Notes: generated from the sequence alone by a model not told the origin. A stretch of DNA of 64,000 nucleotides from Alkalibacter mobilis (GCF_015594845.1 NZ_JADNRK010000007.1:40798-104797); one strand, 5' to 3'; counted from the first letter of the stretch, positions 37,593 to 49,637 are shown. Program-made: numbers and translations.

Positions 37593-38924
37593 ATGGGCAA
37601 CACACCAACAGTTGTTGAAATGCAGGTTATACCTGTAGCAGGTAAAGATAGCATGCTCCTTAACTTAAGTGGGGCACATGCTCCATATTTTACCAGGAAC
37701 ATAGTTATAATGAGAGATACAAATGGAAATACCGGCCTGGGTGAAGTTCCTGGCGGTGAAAAGATTCGACAGACTTTGGAAGATGCCAAAGAGCATGTGG
37801 TCGGAAAAAGCATAGGCAACTACAAAAACATAATGAATACAGTTCAAAAGGTTTTCAGCGACAGAGATGCCGGTGGACGGGGATTGCAGACTTTTGACTT
37901 AAGAACTACCATACACGTTGTAACCGCCATCGAATCAGCCTTGCTGGATCTTTTGGGACAACACCTTGAGGTTCCTGTGGCGGCGCTGTTGGGAGATGGA
38001 CAGCAAAGAGAAAAGGTTAAGGTCTTAGGCTACTTGTTCTATATAGCAAATCCAGACAAGACGGACCTTCCATACTTTAGAAACAAAGATGCACAGACCG
38101 AGTGGTACAAGGTGAGACATGAAGAAGCCATGACACCTGAAGGAATAGTCAAGTTGGCGGAGGCTTCCAAAGAACTTTATGGATTTAATGATTTCAAGCT
38201 TAAAGGTGGCGTTCTTGAAGGTAAAGAAGAGATAAAAGCCATCAAGGCGCTAAAAGAGAGATTTCCCGAAGCAAGGATCACTTTAGATCCAAACGGAGGT
38301 TGGTTGTTGAAGGATGCCATAGAGCTATGTAAAGACATGCATGGAATTTTGACATATTGCGAAGATCCATGTGGTGCGGAAGAAGGATTCTCAGGCAGAG
38401 AGATACTGTCAGAATTTAGAAAGGCTACAGGTCTGCCTACAGCAACAAACATGATCGCTACAGACTGGAGACAAATGCAGCATTCAGTAGCATTGAATTC
38501 AGTTGACATACCTTTGGCAGATCCACACTTCTGGACAATGTCCGGTTCGGTAAGGGTTGGACAGATGTGCAATGAATTTGGCCTTACATGGGGCTCGCAC
38601 TCCAACAATCATTTCGACATATCACTTGCCATGTTCACGCAAGTTGCCGCTGCAGTACCGGGAAATGTAACGGCAATAGATACTCACTGGATCTGGCAGG
38701 AAGGCATTGAAAGACTTACAAAAGATCCTTACAAAATTGAGGACGGCCATTTGTCGATTCCTTCAAAGCCGGGTCTCGGTTTGGAGATCGACATGGAAGA
38801 AGTTCAAAAGGCGCACGAAATCTACCTTAAGGAAGGTTTGGGAGCCAGAGATGACGCTATTGGAATGCAATTCTTGATTCCAGGCTGGAAATTTGACAAC
38901 AAGAGACCTTGTCTGGTCAGATAA
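37593..38924 (+). CDS. gudD: Glucarate dehydratase, copy 1
   Basis: A 443-residue enolase-superfamily enzyme that dehydrates D-glucarate (and L-idarate) to 5-dehydro-4-deoxyglucarate. The active-site set is complete: Lys202-x-Lys204 (FKLKGG), Asp232 (LDPNGG), Glu257 (CEDPCG), Asn286 ([10 protein letters not shown]), Asp310 (LADPHFW) and His336 (GSHSNNH). It gives the operon a second entry point beside GarD. GAGGAG precedes the ATG. A paralogue with the same residues lies at 42048. Last gene of the large aldarate operon. Confidence 0.93.
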   Translation: MGNTPTVVEMQVIPVAGKDSMLLNLSGAHAPYFTRNIVIMRDTNGNTGLGEVPGGEKIRQTLEDAKEHVVGKSIGNYKNIMNTVQKVFSDRDAGGRGLQTFDLRTTIHVVTAIESALLDLLGQHLEVPVAALLGDGQQREKVKVLGYLFYIANPDKTDLPYFRNKDAQTEWYKVRHEEAMTPEGIVKLAEASKELYGFNDFKLKGGVLEGKEEIKAIKALKERFPEARITLDPNGGWLLKDAIELCKDMHGILTYCEDPCGAEEGFSGREILSEFRKATGLPTATNMIATDWRQMQHSVALNSVDIPLADPHFWTMSGSVRVGQMCNEFGLTWGSHSNNHFDISLAMFTQVAAAVPGNVTAIDTHWIWQEGIERLTKDPYKIEDGHLSIPSKPGLGLEIDMEEVQKAHEIYLKEGLGARDDAIGMQFLIPGWKFDNKRPCLVR

Positions 38925-38954
38925 CAAATTCATACTTACCCCCCATATAATAGG

Positions 38955-38980
38955 AAGGCACAGCCAAATGGCTGTGCCTT
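38955..38980. terminator. Terminator between the aldarate operon and the LysR gene
   Basis: AAGGCACAGCC-AAAT-GGCTGTGCCTT, a perfect 11-bp stem. Flanking T runs are modest on either strand; it serves two converging units. Confidence 0.7.
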
Positions 38981-38983
38981 CGC

Positions 38984-39886
38984 TTATGTGTTCAATTGAT
39001 AATTTTTAAATAGGTTTATCAAGTATTTTTCCGGATTATTCAAAACGAGATTTTTTCGGTAGGCAATAATATTGTATCTGAATACTTTTGGAGAGAACGA
39101 GAAGTAAGTCACATTGTGATTGGGTTCTGCACAGGTTGAAGGGATAAAGGAAACACCGATACCCTTTGAGACCATTTCCCTGACTGCGACCATACTGTTC
39201 ATTTCACAAACAGTATCCGGAACAAAATTGTTCATTTTTAGTATTTTGTCCGCAATAAAGCGTATTGTTGAGCCTTGTTTGGACAAAATGAAACTGTCGT
39301 CCTTAAATAGTTCTTTCAATTCATTTTGAGAAATATCTTTTAAATCATCTCTATGCAATGCACAAAATTTGTGGGAATTGGGCAATGCGAATACTACTTC
39401 CTCTCTTCTAAGTATTTCACATTGATCGCCAAATTCACTGCAGTCATTAGCCGCCATAAGCGCAAGATCGACTTTTTCCGAATGGATCAGCTTGGTTATG
39501 GGTATTACGTTGTCCTCGATTATTTCAAGTGTGACGTTGGGGAATCTATCCTTAAATTTGGAAATTATCTCTGTCATCATTTTAAGGCCCCATTGGGATG
39601 TGATTCCCAGTATTATCTTACCCGTATCGGACAAACCATTTAAATTCTGATACAATTTCCGTTGAATGTTGATGACTGATTTTGCCGCTTCCAGGTACAT
39701 TTCGCCTGCCTGCGTAAGCCTCAACTCTCCCTTCATCCTGTCGAACAGCGGTGTTCCAAGTTCGCTTTCCAATTTGGAAAGATACTGGCTCAGGGATGAT
39801 TGGGATACAAAAAGGTTCTCAGCGGCTTTCGTCATGTTTCCCTGTTCGGCAATTTCTATTACATAAGTTAAATATCTTACATCCAT
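38984..39886 (-). CDS. LysR-family transcriptional regulator
   Basis: A 300-residue regulator with an N-terminal winged helix (TKAAENLFVSQSSLSQYLSKLE, residues ~19-40) and a two-lobe effector-binding domain (about 90-295). It is divergent from the tctB-tctA-gudD-tctC module, 147 bp away, the usual arrangement for a LysR protein and its target. The inducer is probably an aldarate or a derived keto-acid, by context only. It may also control the large operon that converges on it. Confidence 0.88.
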   Translation of the reverse strand: MDVRYLTYVIEIAEQGNMTKAAENLFVSQSSLSQYLSKLESELGTPLFDRMKGELRLTQAGEMYLEAAKSVINIQRKLYQNLNGLSDTGKIILGITSQWGLKMMTEIISKFKDRFPNVTLEIIEDNVIPITKLIHSEKVDLALMAANDCSEFGDQCEILRREEVVFALPNSHKFCALHRDDLKDISQNELKELFKDDSFILSKQGSTIRFIADKILKMNNFVPDTVCEMNSMVAVREMVSKGIGVSFIPSTCAEPNHNVTYFSFSPKVFRYNIIAYRKNLVLNNPEKYLINLFKNYQLNT

Positions 39887-39950
39887 AATATCTCCTTAAA
39901 GAACTATTAGTGAAACTGATTACAACGATTAAAACTGCGAATTGGTCTAT

Positions 39951-39964
39951 TATCGTTTAAGATA
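39951..39964 (+). promoter_or_regulatory. Dyad in the divergent LysR/tctB intergenic region
   Basis: TATC-GTTTAA-GATA lies near the middle of the 147-bp divergent region (39887-40033), in the position expected for a LysR site. The -10 of the plus-strand module may be in the following GTATACTAAAT stretch. Assignment is tentative. Confidence 0.35.
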
Positions 39965-40033
39965 GTATACTAAATTCAAGATCATCATACAAGGCAATTG
40001 AAATTCTAAATTTAGAAAAGGAGGATATTTCCT

Positions 40034-40507
40034 ATGAGTTTAAGCAAGAAAAAAGAAATAGCATTTGGAATTATCATAGTTATACTTGGTGCGTTTTACT
40101 TATTTATGACTTATCAAATAGAAAGTAAACCAGGTGTGGTCGACGCAAGGACTGTACCGAAAATTCTTGGATTTTTGATGGTTTTATTGGGTGGGATACA
40201 AATTTTTGAGACTCTCAAACTTAAATCTAAAGAAGAAGAATCGAAGTCCATTGATACGGGAACAGTCGTGAAAACGTCGTCTTTGATTCTTGTTTATATA
40301 GCAGTATTTAATAAGATTGGATTTTTACTAAGCACGATAATATTTTTGTTTTTACAATTTTCGATCCTAGCTCCAAATGACATGAAAGGCAGAAAATATT
40401 TTGTGATCAATGGGATCATAGCAATATTGGTATCATTACTCGTTTATATGTCTTTTAGATATGGCTTGAAAATTATGTTGCCGCAAGGAATTGTGACTTT
40501 TATTTAA
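40034..40507 (+). CDS. TctB-family small membrane subunit (second transporter)
   Basis: A 157-residue protein with four hydrophobic helices (about 8-28, 48-64, 80-112 as two segments, 118-150) and a conserved N-terminal PGVVDARTVPKILGFLMVLLGG segment, which is typical of TctB. It precedes tctA by 14 bp. AAAAGGAGG precedes the ATG. It is first in the LysR-divergent operon. Longer and more typical than the TctB at 29895. Confidence 0.85.
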   Translation: MSLSKKKEIAFGIIIVILGAFYLFMTYQIESKPGVVDARTVPKILGFLMVLLGGIQIFETLKLKSKEEESKSIDTGTVVKTSSLILVYIAVFNKIGFLLSTIIFLFLQFSILAPNDMKGRKYFVINGIIAILVSLLVYMSFRYGLKIMLPQGIVTFI

Positions 40508-40521
40508 AGGGAGGGTTTTGA

Positions 40522-42027
40522 GTGTTAGAACTTTTTTCAGTAGGGATAGCCAACGTATTTGCACCGTTTGTTCTGGTGATGATGCTGATCGGTACAATAG
40601 TTGGTATCATCTTCGGAGCAGTGCCTGGTTTGTCATCAGTAATGGCTATTGCACTATTTTTGCCCCTGACTTATGGTATGGATCCGGGTCAAGGTTTGTC
40701 AGTTTTAATAGCTTTATATATAGGGTCCGTTTCAGGCGGACTGATCTCTGCAATACTTCTTAAAATTCCAGGAACACCTGCATCAATAGCTACCTGTTTG
40801 GACGGTCATCCGATGTTGGAAAAAAATGAAGGTGCCAAGGCATTAGGCGTGGGAGTTGTGTTTTCATTCTTGGGAACGATAATAAGTATAATTGCATTGA
40901 TTTTTATTGCGCCGTCTGTTGCCAAGATTGCAATAAAATTTGGGCCACATGAATATTTTTCCATTGCTGTTTTTTCACTAATGCTTATAGCAACTCTTTC
41001 AACCGGTTCTATGGTTAAAGGAATATTTTCAGGAGTTTTAGGGTTTGCGTTTTCAACTGTAGGAATTGCGCCAGTTGATGCAGTAAGACGATTTACTTTT
41101 GGATCTGTGGAACTTTATGATGGTTTTGACATACTGACTGTAATGATAGGACTCTTTGCGGTCTCGGAAGTTATAAAAATTGCTGAAACCAGTAGACTCG
41201 AAGGTAAGACAGACGTTGCGAAAGTAAATATGAAAGTTAAAGGGTTTGGATTTAGCATTAAAGAGTTTATTGAACAAATTCCAAATGGATTGCGGTCATC
41301 GTTGATAGGTTTGGGTATTGGAATTCTTCCAGGGATCGGTGCCGGGACATCAAATCTTGTATCTTACACAGTTGCAAAAAACAGCTGCAAAAAGCCTGAA
41401 AAATACGGTCAGGGCTGCATAGATGGGATTGTAGCGTCTGAGTCAGCAAACAACGCTTCAGTTGGTGGAGCATTGATACCTTTAATGACATTGGGTATAC
41501 CGGGAGATGGCGTTACTGCTTTGCTGTTAGGGGCGTTTATGGTACACGGGATTGCGCCGGGGCCGTTGTTGTTCGTAAATTATGGGAACCTTGTTTATAC
41601 GATATTTATAGCGTGCATTGTCGCCGCAGTTATGATGCTTATTGTCGAATTTTACGGTATGCGAATATTTGCAAAGATACTCAAGGTTCCAAGACATATA
41701 TTATTGCCAATAGTATTTGTGTTTTGTGTTGTAGGAGCATTCGGGCTTTCAAGCAGAATATTTGATGTGTGGGCTGTAGTAGTATTTGGAGTTATAGGTT
41801 ATTTCTTCGTTAAATTTAAAGTGCCGCAGGCGCCTTTTGTTATAGGGTTCGTTTTAGGAACTATGGCTGAAACAAATTTAAGAAGGGGATTGATGATGAG
41901 CCAGGATAGTTTTTCTGGATTTATAACAAATCCGATATCAGGAGCATTTTTGATTGCAACTGCGATATTTTTAGCAGTTACTATAATAAAAGAAATCAAA
42001 CAAAGAAGAAGAATGGCAAATCAATAA
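40522..42027 (+). CDS. TctA-type large membrane subunit (second transporter)
   Basis: A 501-residue paralogue of the protein at 30320. Conserved blocks: [39 protein letters not shown] and [22 protein letters not shown]. It forms the ion-coupled carboxylate channel with the preceding TctB and the TctC at 43434. The GTG start follows AAAGGGAGGG. The operon order here is tctB-tctA-gudD-tctC, unlike the tctC-tctB-tctA order of the first cluster, so the two modules are not a simple tandem copy. Confidence 0.94.
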   Translation: MLELFSVGIANVFAPFVLVMMLIGTIVGIIFGAVPGLSSVMAIALFLPLTYGMDPGQGLSVLIALYIGSVSGGLISAILLKIPGTPASIATCLDGHPMLEKNEGAKALGVGVVFSFLGTIISIIALIFIAPSVAKIAIKFGPHEYFSIAVFSLMLIATLSTGSMVKGIFSGVLGFAFSTVGIAPVDAVRRFTFGSVELYDGFDILTVMIGLFAVSEVIKIAETSRLEGKTDVAKVNMKVKGFGFSIKEFIEQIPNGLRSSLIGLGIGILPGIGAGTSNLVSYTVAKNSCKKPEKYGQGCIDGIVASESANNASVGGALIPLMTLGIPGDGVTALLLGAFMVHGIAPGPLLFVNYGNLVYTIFIACIVAAVMMLIVEFYGMRIFAKILKVPRHILLPIVFVFCVVGAFGLSSRIFDVWAVVVFGVIGYFFVKFKVPQAPFVIGFVLGTMAETNLRRGLMMSQDSFSGFITNPISGAFLIATAIFLAVTIIKEIKQRRRMANQ

Positions 42028-42047
42028 TGGAACAAGGAGAGAAGAAT

Positions 42048-43394
42048 ATGATAAAAAAAGGAACTCCCGTAATCACAGATATGAAAGTGATACCGGTTGC
42101 CGGTCATGACAGCATGCTTATGACATTAAGCGGAGCTCATGCGCCATATTTTACAAGGAACCTGGTAATATTGACTGATGAAACGGGCAATACTGGAATA
42201 GGAGAAGTACACGGGGGAGACGATATCGCCAAAGCTCTTGAAAGCTATAGAGACTACGTGGTGGGTCAGGAAATTGGAAATTATAAAACCGTTGTAAACA
42301 CTATAAAGAACAAGGGCTTCACATCATCGAACAATGACGGAGAGGGTCTGCAGAGTCTTGATCTTAAAAATTTGAAATTTGTAGTTCATGCAGAGACAGC
42401 CGTTGAATGTGCAATGCTTGACCTTCTAGGAAAATTTATGAATCTTCCGGTTTGTGCGCTCTTGGGCGATGGACAGCAAAGAGATGAAATAACCATACTT
42501 GGCTATCTGTTCTATATACACGACAAAGACAAAGTGGATCTTCCTTATCTGGATGAAAGTGATTCCAGCGACGATTGGTTCAAAATAAGAAGACAGGTAG
42601 CATTGACTCCTGAGGCCATAGTTCGCCAGGCAAAAGCAGCAAAGGCGAAGTACGGATTCAAAGATTTCAAGTTGAAAGCAGGTGTGTTGCCGGGAACTGA
42701 AGAGATGGAGGCTATAAAGGCACTAAAGAGTGAAATGCCGGATGCCAGGATAAATATTGATCCAAATGGTGCCTGGAGCCTTAAGGAAGCCATAGAACTG
42801 TGTAAGGACAAACAAGGCATCTTAACTTATGTGGAAGATCCATGTGGCCCTGAAAATGGATTTTCAAGCAGAGAAGTTATGTGCGAATTTAAAAATGCCA
42901 CGCAATTTCAAGTAGCTACCAACATGATAGCAACGGATTGGCGACAGTTTTATCATGCATCTGCACTTAAAGCAGTTGACATCGTTCTGGCAGACCCGCA
43001 TTTTTGGACAATGAACGGCAGTGTCAGAATGGCACAGGTATTGAATGATTGGGGATTGACCTGGGGGTCTCACTCAAATAACCATTTCGATATTTCGCTG
43101 GCAATTTTTGCTCACTGTGCAGCTGCAGCTCCGGGCAACATCACCCCGATGGACACTCACTGGATATGGCAGGACGGGCAGGATCTTTGTACTAATGCAA
43201 TGAAGATAGAGGATGGCAAAATCAAGATACCTGACAAGCCAGGTTTGGGAATAGACATAGATATGGATAAAGTTATGAAAGCCAACGAATTGTACAATAA
43301 AATGGAGAACCATGACAGGGATGATTCGATGGCAATGCAATTTGTTATACCAGGTTGGAAATTTGATTCCAAAAAACCTGCGTTGGTAAGGTGA
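42048..43394 (+). CDS. Glucarate dehydratase, copy 2
   Basis: A 448-residue enolase-superfamily dehydratase, clearly paralogous to the protein at 37593 (shared VIPVAGx[31 protein letters not shown]). The active site is also complete: Lys208/Lys210, Asp238, Glu263, Asn292, Asp316 and His342. It is embedded between transporter genes, so uptake and dehydration of glucarate or idarate are co-expressed. The two copies may prefer different stereoisomers. ATG at 42048 follows AAGGAGAG; an ATG seven codons earlier lacks a site. Confidence 0.9.
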   Translation: MIKKGTPVITDMKVIPVAGHDSMLMTLSGAHAPYFTRNLVILTDETGNTGIGEVHGGDDIAKALESYRDYVVGQEIGNYKTVVNTIKNKGFTSSNNDGEGLQSLDLKNLKFVVHAETAVECAMLDLLGKFMNLPVCALLGDGQQRDEITILGYLFYIHDKDKVDLPYLDESDSSDDWFKIRRQVALTPEAIVRQAKAAKAKYGFKDFKLKAGVLPGTEEMEAIKALKSEMPDARINIDPNGAWSLKEAIELCKDKQGILTYVEDPCGPENGFSSREVMCEFKNATQFQVATNMIATDWRQFYHASALKAVDIVLADPHFWTMNGSVRMAQVLNDWGLTWGSHSNNHFDISLAIFAHCAAAAPGNITPMDTHWIWQDGQDLCTNAMKIEDGKIKIPDKPGLGIDIDMDKVMKANELYNKMENHDRDDSMAMQFVIPGWKFDSKKPALVR

Positions 43395-43433
43395 GTTAAA
43401 AACTTAAATATATTTATGAAGAGGAGAAGGAAG

Positions 43434-44432
43434 ATGAAAAAGAAGTTATTTGCATTATTGTTGATTGCAGGAATTTTGGCAATGCTATTTGCGGGATGTA
43501 GCGGTGAAAGCGGAGAAGGTGCTTCAAATGATGGATCTAGTGAATCTGAATGGCCTAATAAGACAATAGAAGTTGTCGTTACTGCAGGAGCAGGAGGAGA
43601 TACGGATTTCAATGCTAGAACATTTGCAACTTATTTTGAAAAGTATACCGGTCAATCCATGGTGGTATCCAACAATCCGGGTGGCGGCGGAAGTGTAGCA
43701 ACCAGTCAGGTAAAAAATTCTAACCCAGACGGTTATAGAATGCTTTTCTGTCATACAGGACAAATGATCATTAATGAAGTAGCAGAATTGATAGATTACA
43801 GCATGGATGAATTTGACATTGCTGGTATTCCTGCAGTAGATAAAGGCACAGTACTTGTAGCAAGCAAGGAATCAGGAATTACTTCCGTAGAAGATTTAGT
43901 TGCAAAAGCGCAAGCGGAACCAGGAAGCATTACATACGCTTCTGAGCTCGGAGGATATTCTCACCTTCAGGGTTTGTTGTTAATGGATAAGGCGGATATA
44001 GATTTAAGAATACTTGACATTGGTTCTGCCTCAGATAAAATCACCAATATGCTTGGTGGGAGAGTTGATTTGGCTGCAATTACATACGGAGCTGTTAAAG
44101 ATTACGCAGAAACCGGTGATTTGGTTATCTTAGCTCAATACAACAATGATAGGAATGAAAATCTAGGCGATATTCCAACTTTTAAAGAATCAGGTATAGA
44201 TATGGTAATGGAGAAACCATACATAATTGCTTTCCCAAAAGGAACTGATGCTGAGATCATAGAAAAGATGAATGAAGTAATCGAACAAATCGCATCTGAT
44301 GCAGATTATGAAAAAGACTTGTTAAATGGTTACAAGCAACCGGTTGATTATTTGTTGAAAGATGATGCGATATCATTATTGAAAGACACAAGAGAAGATT
44401 ACATGCAATACAGACAAATGTTGACAGAATAA
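43434..44432 (+). CDS. TctC-type solute-binding lipoprotein (second transporter)
   Basis: A 332-residue receptor: signal helix with lipobox FAGC (Cys22), Ser/Gly-rich linker, then the Bug/TctC fold with TIEVVVTAGAGGDTDFNARTFA, SNNPGGGGSVATSQVKNSNPDGY and LGGRVDLAAITYGAVKDY. These are closer to textbook TctC motifs than those in the protein at 28738. It is the receptor for the second transporter. GAGGAGAAGG precedes the ATG at 43434. It ends the LysR-divergent operon. Confidence 0.9.
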   Translation: MKKKLFALLLIAGILAMLFAGCSGESGEGASNDGSSESEWPNKTIEVVVTAGAGGDTDFNARTFATYFEKYTGQSMVVSNNPGGGGSVATSQVKNSNPDGYRMLFCHTGQMIINEVAELIDYSMDEFDIAGIPAVDKGTVLVASKESGITSVEDLVAKAQAEPGSITYASELGGYSHLQGLLLMDKADIDLRILDIGSASDKITNMLGGRVDLAAITYGAVKDYAETGDLVILAQYNNDRNENLGDIPTFKESGIDMVMEKPYIIAFPKGTDAEIIEKMNEVIEQIASDADYEKDLLNGYKQPVDYLLKDDAISLLKDTREDYMQYRQMLTE

Positions 44433-44527
44433 TATTCGGCAATCCCATAGTCACAAATTTCCCTTTTAGTGACAATGATTTTCCCTAGATTGCAACAAGC
44501 ATGTATTGGATGCTCACCATACATGTA

Positions 44528-44560
44528 GAAAACAGCCTCGTTTACGGGGCTGTTTTCGCT
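44528..44560 (+). terminator. Terminator of the second aldarate module
   Basis: AAAACAGCC-t-CG-TTTA-CG-g-GGCTGTTTT hairpin ending in a T run. Confidence 0.85.
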
Positions 44561-44632
44561 TCATAAAATTCAAATTTTCGTGTTTACATCATATAAGTAA
44601 ATATTCAGAATATTCATTTATATCCCATCTAG

Positions 44633-44661
44633 TTGACAAATAAAATCAACAATACTATACT
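44633..44661 (+). promoter_or_regulatory. guaBA promoter
   Basis: TTGACA (44633-44638), 17-bp spacer, TATACT (44656-44661), about 28 bp before the riboswitch aptamer. Confidence 0.8.
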
Positions 44662-44688
44662 TATAAAAATATAACATAAAGAGAAAGA

Positions 44689-44763
44689 CCTTCTTATATA
44701 AAATCAGGGATATGGCCTGAGAGTCTCTACCGCAGAACCGTAAATTCTACGACTATAAGGTGG
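44689..44763 (+). ncRNA. Guanine (purine) riboswitch aptamer
   Basis: P1 pairs CCTT (44689) with AAGG (44757). P2 is TCAGG/CCTGA around the conserved GATATGG junction, P3 is CGCAGAA/TTCTACG around CCGTAAA, and the J2/3 segment TCTCTACC is intact. The specificity base in GACTATAAGG is C (44753), which marks guanine or hypoxanthine binding rather than adenine. It controls guaB and guaA through the terminator that follows. Confidence 0.95.
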
Positions 44764-44785
44764 TTTGAGTTCACATTTATTTAGA

Positions 44786-44816
44786 GACAAATAGAAACGG
44801 CCTATTTGTCTTTTTT
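44786..44816 (+). terminator. Riboswitch expression-platform terminator
   Basis: GACAAATAG-AAACGGC-CTATTTGTC followed by six T, 25 bp after the aptamer. Guanine binding should favour it and shut off guaBA. Confidence 0.9.
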
Positions 44817-44867
44817 GCAATCAGTTGCCGAGCGTCGATCGGTTATAAAATTTAATCCAGGAGGTAA

Positions 44868-46328
<1,461 letters not shown>

Positions 46329-46341
46329 ACAGGAGGAAAAC

Positions 46342-47877
46342 ATGGATAGTCAAGAACTGATCATAGTATTGGATTTTGGTGGACAGTACAACCAGCTCAT
46401 AGCCAGAAGGGTAAGAGAAGAAAATGTGTTTTGCGAAATACTGCCATACAGTGCATCCATCGAAAGAATAAAAGGTAAAAATCCCAAGGGTATAATATTT
46501 ACAGGTGGCCCTTCGAGCGTGTACGGAGAAAAGGCTCCAAAATGCGATCCGGAAATCTTTGAATTGGGTATCCCGGTACTTGGAATTTGTTACGGAGCCC
46601 AGCTTATGTCCAACATGTTGGGAGGAGTCGTTGCAAAGCCGGATATTAGAGAGTACGGAAAAAAGGAACTTCACATAACAAAGGAAAGCAAGCTTTTAAA
46701 AGGCGTGGGAGAGAGCTCAACGTGTTGGATGAGCCACACCGATTATATAGAAAAAGTTCCGGAAGGATTTTCGGTTACTTCAAAAACGGAAACCTGCCCG
46801 GTGGCAGCAATGGAAAATGATTCAAAGGGACTTTATGCGGTTCAATTCCATCCGGAAGTGGAGCATACAGAGTTTGGCAGACAGATCCTTCATAATTTTC
46901 TTTATGACATCTGTGGTTGCTCAGGAGACTGGACCATGGCAAATTTTGCACAAGAGCAGATTCAGGCGGTCAAGGAAAAGGTTGGAGACAAAAAGGTGCT
47001 TTGTGCATTGAGCGGAGGTGTAGATTCCTCAGTAGCTTCAGTTTTGGTGCACAAGGCAATAGGTGACAATCTTCATTGTATTTTCGTAGATCACGGCCTT
47101 TTGAGAAAGAATGAAGGAGACGAAGTTGAAAAAATATTCAAGGAACGTTTCCACATGAACTTTATCAGGGTCAATGCTCAAGACAGATTCCTTGGAAAAC
47201 TGAAAGGTGTTTCTGATCCTGAAACCAAACGAAAAATCATCGGAGAAGAATTTATAAGAGTTTTTGAAGAAGAAGCCCATAAACTTGAGGGAATCGATTA
47301 TCTTCTTCAAGGAACAATTTATCCGGACGTTATTGAAAGTGGTACAGAAGACGCAGCTGTAATAAAAAGTCATCACAATGTAGGCGGGCTTCCTGAAGAC
47401 CTTGGTTTTGAGCTGATAGAACCCTTAAGAGACTTGTTCAAGGATGAAGTCAGGGCTGTTGGTGAAGAAATAGGAATACCACACGATTTGGTATGGCGAC
47501 AGCCTTTCCCGGGACCAGGTCTGGCAATTAGGATCATGGGTGAGATAACGCCTGAGAAACTGGACATCCTTAAAGATGCAGACTGGGTATTTAGAGATGA
47601 GATCAAAAAATCCGGTTTGGACAATCAAATCTGGCAATACTTTGCAGTTCTTCCAGGAAATCGAAGCGTTGGAGTAATGGGTGACGAGAGAACTTATGAC
47701 TATACAATAGGTCTTAGAGCTGTAACCAGTACCGATGGCATGACATCGGACTGGGCAAGGATCCCGCACGATGTATTGGAAAGAATATCCAACAGAATAG
47801 TAAACGAAGTAAACCATGTAAACAGAATAGTTTACGACATCACATCCAAGCCCCCAAGCACTATTGAGTGGGAGTAA
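46342..47877 (+). CDS. guaA: GMP synthase (glutamine-hydrolysing)
   Basis: Aminates XMP to GMP using glutamine and ATP. The 511-residue protein has an N-terminal class I amidotransferase domain (Cys in [10 protein letters not shown]; His/Glu in [13 protein letters not shown]), an ATP-pyrophosphatase domain (PP-loop [13 protein letters not shown]) and the C-terminal dimerisation domain ending [16 protein letters not shown] fixes the ATG at 46342. Co-transcribed with guaB under the riboswitch. Confidence 0.98.
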   Translation: MDSQELIIVLDFGGQYNQLIARRVREENVFCEILPYSASIERIKGKNPKGIIFTGGPSSVYGEKAPKCDPEIFELGIPVLGICYGAQLMSNMLGGVVAKPDIREYGKKELHITKESKLLKGVGESSTCWMSHTDYIEKVPEGFSVTSKTETCPVAAMENDSKGLYAVQFHPEVEHTEFGRQILHNFLYDICGCSGDWTMANFAQEQIQAVKEKVGDKKVLCALSGGVDSSVASVLVHKAIGDNLHCIFVDHGLLRKNEGDEVEKIFKERFHMNFIRVNAQDRFLGKLKGVSDPETKRKIIGEEFIRVFEEEAHKLEGIDYLLQGTIYPDVIESGTEDAAVIKSHHNVGGLPEDLGFELIEPLRDLFKDEVRAVGEEIGIPHDLVWRQPFPGPGLAIRIMGEITPEKLDILKDADWVFRDEIKKSGLDNQIWQYFAVLPGNRSVGVMGDERTYDYTIGLRAVTSTDGMTSDWARIPHDVLERISNRIVNEVNHVNRIVYDITSKPPSTIEWE

Positions 47878-47911
47878 CTAAAAATTATTCCTGTAACAAA
47901 GTGAGTAGTTT

Positions 47912-48018
47912 AAAGTCATAGATATTAGGCGTATTAGTATGCTGATGATCTATGGCTTTTTTACGTGGAGATATTTAATGCAAATACGGCTAATTTGGAT
48001 AATAGCCGCATTTTTTTT
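47912..48018 (+). terminator. Tandem terminators after guaA
   Basis: First hairpin: AAAGTCATAGAT pairs with ATCTATGGCTTT (47912-47923 / 47948-47959), loop of 24, then T6. Second: CGGCTA (47987-47992) pairs with TAGCCG (48003-48008), followed by T8. The remaining leader to 48208 is AT-rich with no gene. Confidence 0.8.
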
Positions 48019-48067
48019 CGAAAAAAAGATAGAATTTTGAAAGCCTACATGCTCGGAATCAGAAATA

Positions 48068-48076
48068 TGTTATAAT
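48068..48076 (+). promoter_or_regulatory. Extended -10 promoter candidate of the sigma-54 activator gene
   Basis: TGTTATAAT (TGn plus exact TATAAT). No good -35 is present at the usual distance. The leader to the ATG would be about 125 bases. Confidence 0.5.
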
Positions 48077-48208
48077 CAAATTTGAATCGTAAAACAAAAT
48101 TTAAATAAAGAAAATGAAATCATTTTTACAAAAATATGCTGGAGCGATGATAGTAGCCTGAAATATTATTTTGTAAATAAAATATTTTTGAAGATTGGAG
48201 GCCATATT

Positions 48209-49546
48209 ATGATTGGAAATATCGATAAAGAGAAATTTAGAAAAATAATTGATGAGCTATATGATGAGATCGTTATCTATGATAACAACTTTAAAATAGT
48301 TTATATTAATAAAGCTTGTGAAAGACATTATGGATTGGGACAAGAAGAAATGATAGGACATGATTTCTGGGATTTTGAGAGTCGTTTTTGGGATAATTCT
48401 GTATTGCCATATGTTTATAGAGAAAAAAAGGCGACCATGTTAAAACAAATGACTCACTTGGGCTCTGAAATTTTAACAATTGCTGTTCCTCTTTTTGATA
48501 AAAAGGGAGAAATAGAATACGTTGCAATGAGTGTTAGAGATAATTTTTCAAACAAGCAGATCGATTACCTGAATGAAATTTTCAATTCGAAAGAAAAAGG
48601 ATATAGGTCATGGGACAATAATGATCCTCTAATATATAAAAGCGAAAAGATGAGAAAAGTCATTGAAACATCGGATCAAATTGTTGATATACCAGCTCCA
48701 TGTTTGATTTTAGGGGAGACAGGGGTAGGAAAAACTCTGATAGGAAAGTATATTTTTGAGAAGAGTCAAAAATATAATAAGAAATTTGTTCACCTTAATT
48801 GTGCTGCAATTCATAAGGATCTGTTAGAAACAGAACTTTTTGGCTATGTTGAAGGTTCTTTTACGGGGGCAAAAAAAGGTGGTAAAGATGGTCTCATTAA
48901 AATTGCTGATGGGGGCATATTATTTTTAGATGAAATTTCAGAATTACCATACAACTTACAATCGAAATTATTACAATTTATTCAAGAAAAGGAATTCTAT
49001 CCTGTTGGTGGGATAAAGCCAATCAAAGTAGATTTAAAGGTCATTGCAGCTACCAATAGAAATTTACTAAAAATGGTGGAAGTTAAAGAATTTAGGGAAG
49101 ATCTATATTACAGGCTAAATGTATTTGAAATAGAAATACCACCACTAAGGGAGAGGCCAGAAGATATTAAAGAACTAGCGAACTTCTTCTTAAATAGATT
49201 TAACGCTAATTATCACAAAGCTAGTAAAATTTCGGATGAAGCTATGAATATATTAACTAATTATTCTTGGAAAGGAAACGTACGGGAACTATCTCATGTA
49301 ATAGAAAGACTTGTTGTGATAATAGACGATCTAGTTATAAGAGCGGAGCATATCCCCAAAAAATTATTTGAAATAGATTCATGTATGACACAAAGTTCTG
49401 ATAATTTAGATGAAATGTTATCTATTGTTGAAGAAAAAATGGTCAAAAAAACTTATGATGAATTAAAAACCACCAGAGAAGTTGCAAAAAAACTGGGTAT
49501 AAGTCAATCAAGAGCATCTAGATTAATAAGAAAATACATTAAATAA
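48209..49546 (+). CDS. PAS-domain sigma-54-dependent transcriptional activator
   Basis: A 445-residue enhancer-binding protein. A PAS-type sensor (about 10-110) replaces a receiver. The AAA+ domain has Walker A GETGVGKT (169-176), the sigma-54-contacting loop GSFTGA (216-221; Ser for the usual Ala), Walker B GGILFLDE (235-242), and the arginine-finger region FREDLYYRLNVFEIEIPPLRERPEDI. A Fis-like helix-turn-helix closes it (TREVAKKLGISQSRASRLIRK). It resembles TyrR/PrdR-like regulators. A -24/-12 promoter and the target operon follow directly. GGAGG sits seven bases before the ATG. Leucine is mostly TTA. Confidence 0.93.
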   Translation: MIGNIDKEKFRKIIDELYDEIVIYDNNFKIVYINKACERHYGLGQEEMIGHDFWDFESRFWDNSVLPYVYREKKATMLKQMTHLGSEILTIAVPLFDKKGEIEYVAMSVRDNFSNKQIDYLNEIFNSKEKGYRSWDNNDPLIYKSEKMRKVIETSDQIVDIPAPCLILGETGVGKTLIGKYIFEKSQKYNKKFVHLNCAAIHKDLLETELFGYVEGSFTGAKKGGKDGLIKIADGGILFLDEISELPYNLQSKLLQFIQEKEFYPVGGIKPIKVDLKVIAATNRNLLKMVEVKEFREDLYYRLNVFEIEIPPLRERPEDIKELANFFLNRFNANYHKASKISDEAMNILTNYSWKGNVRELSHVIERLVVIIDDLVIRAEHIPKKLFEIDSCMTQSSDNLDEMLSIVEEKMVKKTYDELKTTREVAKKLGISQSRASRLIRKYIK

Positions 49547-49568
49547 ATATAAATACGAGTCAAAAATG

Positions 49569-49607
49569 GCAAGGTTGAGTTATTCATAACTCAACCTTGC
49601 TATTTTT
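49569..49607 (+). terminator. Strong terminator after the activator gene
   Basis: A perfect 15-bp inverted repeat, 49569-49583 with 49586-49600, followed by TATTTTTTA. Confidence 0.92.
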
Positions 49608-49610
49608 TAT

Positions 49611-49637
49611 AAATACGCATTAATTCAATGCGTATTT
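49611..49637 (+). promoter_or_regulatory. 11-bp inverted repeat, candidate upstream activator site
   Basis: AAATACGCATT-AATTC-AATGCGTATTT, a perfect dyad about 160 bp upstream of the sigma-54 promoter, at the distance expected for binding of the adjacent activator. It is not followed by a T run, so it is not a terminator. Confidence 0.6.

Noticed and set aside
49611..49637. Reading the 11-bp dyad as a second terminator of the activator gene
   Set aside because: No T run follows, and a very strong terminator already ends at 49607.
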